A program made the translations under genes and the position numbers. A stretch of DNA of 6,850 bases from Betaproteobacteria bacterium UBA6904. Lineage in GTDB: Bacteria; Pseudomonadota; Gammaproteobacteria; Burkholderiales; SG8-39. How positions within the stretch are numbered: the stretch's first letter is position 1; every line of letters starts with the position of its first letter. Positions 6,396 to 6,850 of the stretch are shown in pieces. Location of the stretch: contig DKBI01000302.1 in assembly GCA_002451175.1 (NCBI GenBank), forward strand, positions 1 through 6,850. Direction: 5' to 3'. The notes below the pieces were generated by a model, which made no database searches, had not been told where the DNA came from, and was given only the letters and a program-made list of their open reading frames with translations.

Positions 6396-6850
6396 GCCGG
6401 GATCCGGACCTCGCGCAGGATGTCGCCGACCAGCGCGGCGGGCGAGGCGCCGGCGAATTTCGCCTGCGGGTCGAGCACGATGCGGTGTGCGAGGACCGCC
6501 GTCGCGAGCTCGTGCACGTGATCCGGCCGCACGAAGTCCTCGCCGTCGGCGAGCGCGAGCGCCTTGGCGGCGCTCGCCAGCGCGATCGACGCGCGCGGCC
6601 CGCAGCCGAGCTGCACCTGCGGCGCTGCGCGCGTGCGCCGCACCAGCTCGACGATGTAATGGCGCAGCTCGTCGGTCATGCGCACCTCGCGCACGCGCGC
6701 CTTCAGCGCGACCAGCTCGTCGCGCGTCGTCACGGCGCCGAGCGTGGCGAGGGGATGACCCAGCTCCTGCGCGGCGAGCACCTGGGCCTCGGTGTCCGGA
6801 TCGACGTAGCCCAGCGCGAGGCACAGCGCGAAGCGGTCCATCTGCGCCTC
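6392..6850 (-). CDS. MoxR-family AAA+ ATPase, C-terminal 152 residues (5' end outside window)
   Basis: MoxR proteins are AAA+ ATPases with chaperone-like roles in maturing or activating partner proteins. The visible part begins at EAQMDRF, the family's conserved (PLP)EAQ.DRF segment just after the nucleotide-binding core, so the Walker A, Walker B and sensor 1 motifs lie beyond the right edge. What remains is the C-terminal end of the AAA module and its helical lid: a GYVDPDTEAQVL segment, and GCGPRASIALASAAKALAL with the sensor 2 arginine in GPRAS, followed by DGEDFVRPDHV, where MoxR proteins carry a similar (D/E)(Y/F)V.PDD(V/I) motif. About 150 residues after EAQ matches normal MoxR length (about 310-340 in total). 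It is the first gene visible in the minus-strand operon, and its TGA overlaps the GTG start of the DUF58 gene. Confidence 0.93.
   Translation of the reverse strand, partial: EAQMDRFALCLALGYVDPDTEAQVLAAQELGHPLATLGAVTTRDELVALKARVREVRMTDELRHYIVELVRRTRAAPQVQLGCGPRASIALASAAKALALADGEDFVRPDHVHELATAVLAHRIVLDPQAKFAGASPAALVGDILREVRIPA

Noticed and set aside
5085..6521. Open frame of 478 codons on the plus strand
   Set aside because: It is antisense to the DUF58 and MoxR genes with Arg/Gln/Gly-rich composition and no motif.
5046..6824. A 592-residue DUF58 protein starting at 6824
   Set aside because: The extra 143 residues lie inside the MoxR coding sequence in another frame and are low-complexity. 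GTG 6395 gives the normal family length.

Overview
The window reads almost entirely on the minus strand and looks like chromosomal DNA from a GC-rich Proteobacterium, probably a beta- or gammaproteobacterium. This rests on the base composition and on an operon of MoxR ATPase, DUF58 protein and TgpA-type transglutaminase, an arrangement common in that phylum. The exact taxon cannot be fixed from the sequence.

Right half (about 3070-6850, read right to left): the C-terminal half of a MoxR-family AAA+ ATPase (cut by the window edge), a DUF58 protein, and a membrane-anchored transglutaminase-like protein with a probable DUF4129-like tail. Both junctions are GTGA overlaps: the downstream GTG start shares bases with the upstream TGA stop, so the three genes are probably co-transcribed and translationally coupled. 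From the families, MoxR would be a chaperone-like ATPase, the DUF58 protein its membrane-linked partner, and the transglutaminase domain would face the periplasm; the substrate is unknown. An 86-base gap then leads to a 100-codon gene (2681-2983) with a perfect AGGAGG ribosome binding site. It encodes a small exported or membrane-anchored protein that I do not recognise.

Left half (1 to about 2660): lower in GC and less constrained at third codon positions. It holds one long gene (435-2411) for a 658-residue exported protein with no family I can name. Its start is best placed at an internal GTG with a GGAGGG ribosome binding site, and a likely intrinsic terminator overlaps its stop codon. The first 434 bases show no convincing gene but contain an 11-bp perfect inverted repeat and a short hairpin, possibly a decayed intergenic repeat.

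I see no tRNA, rRNA, CRISPR array, insertion sequence or recombinase. The most novel material is the 658-residue exported protein and the 100-residue protein next to the transglutaminase operon. The operon itself is a known but poorly understood system.
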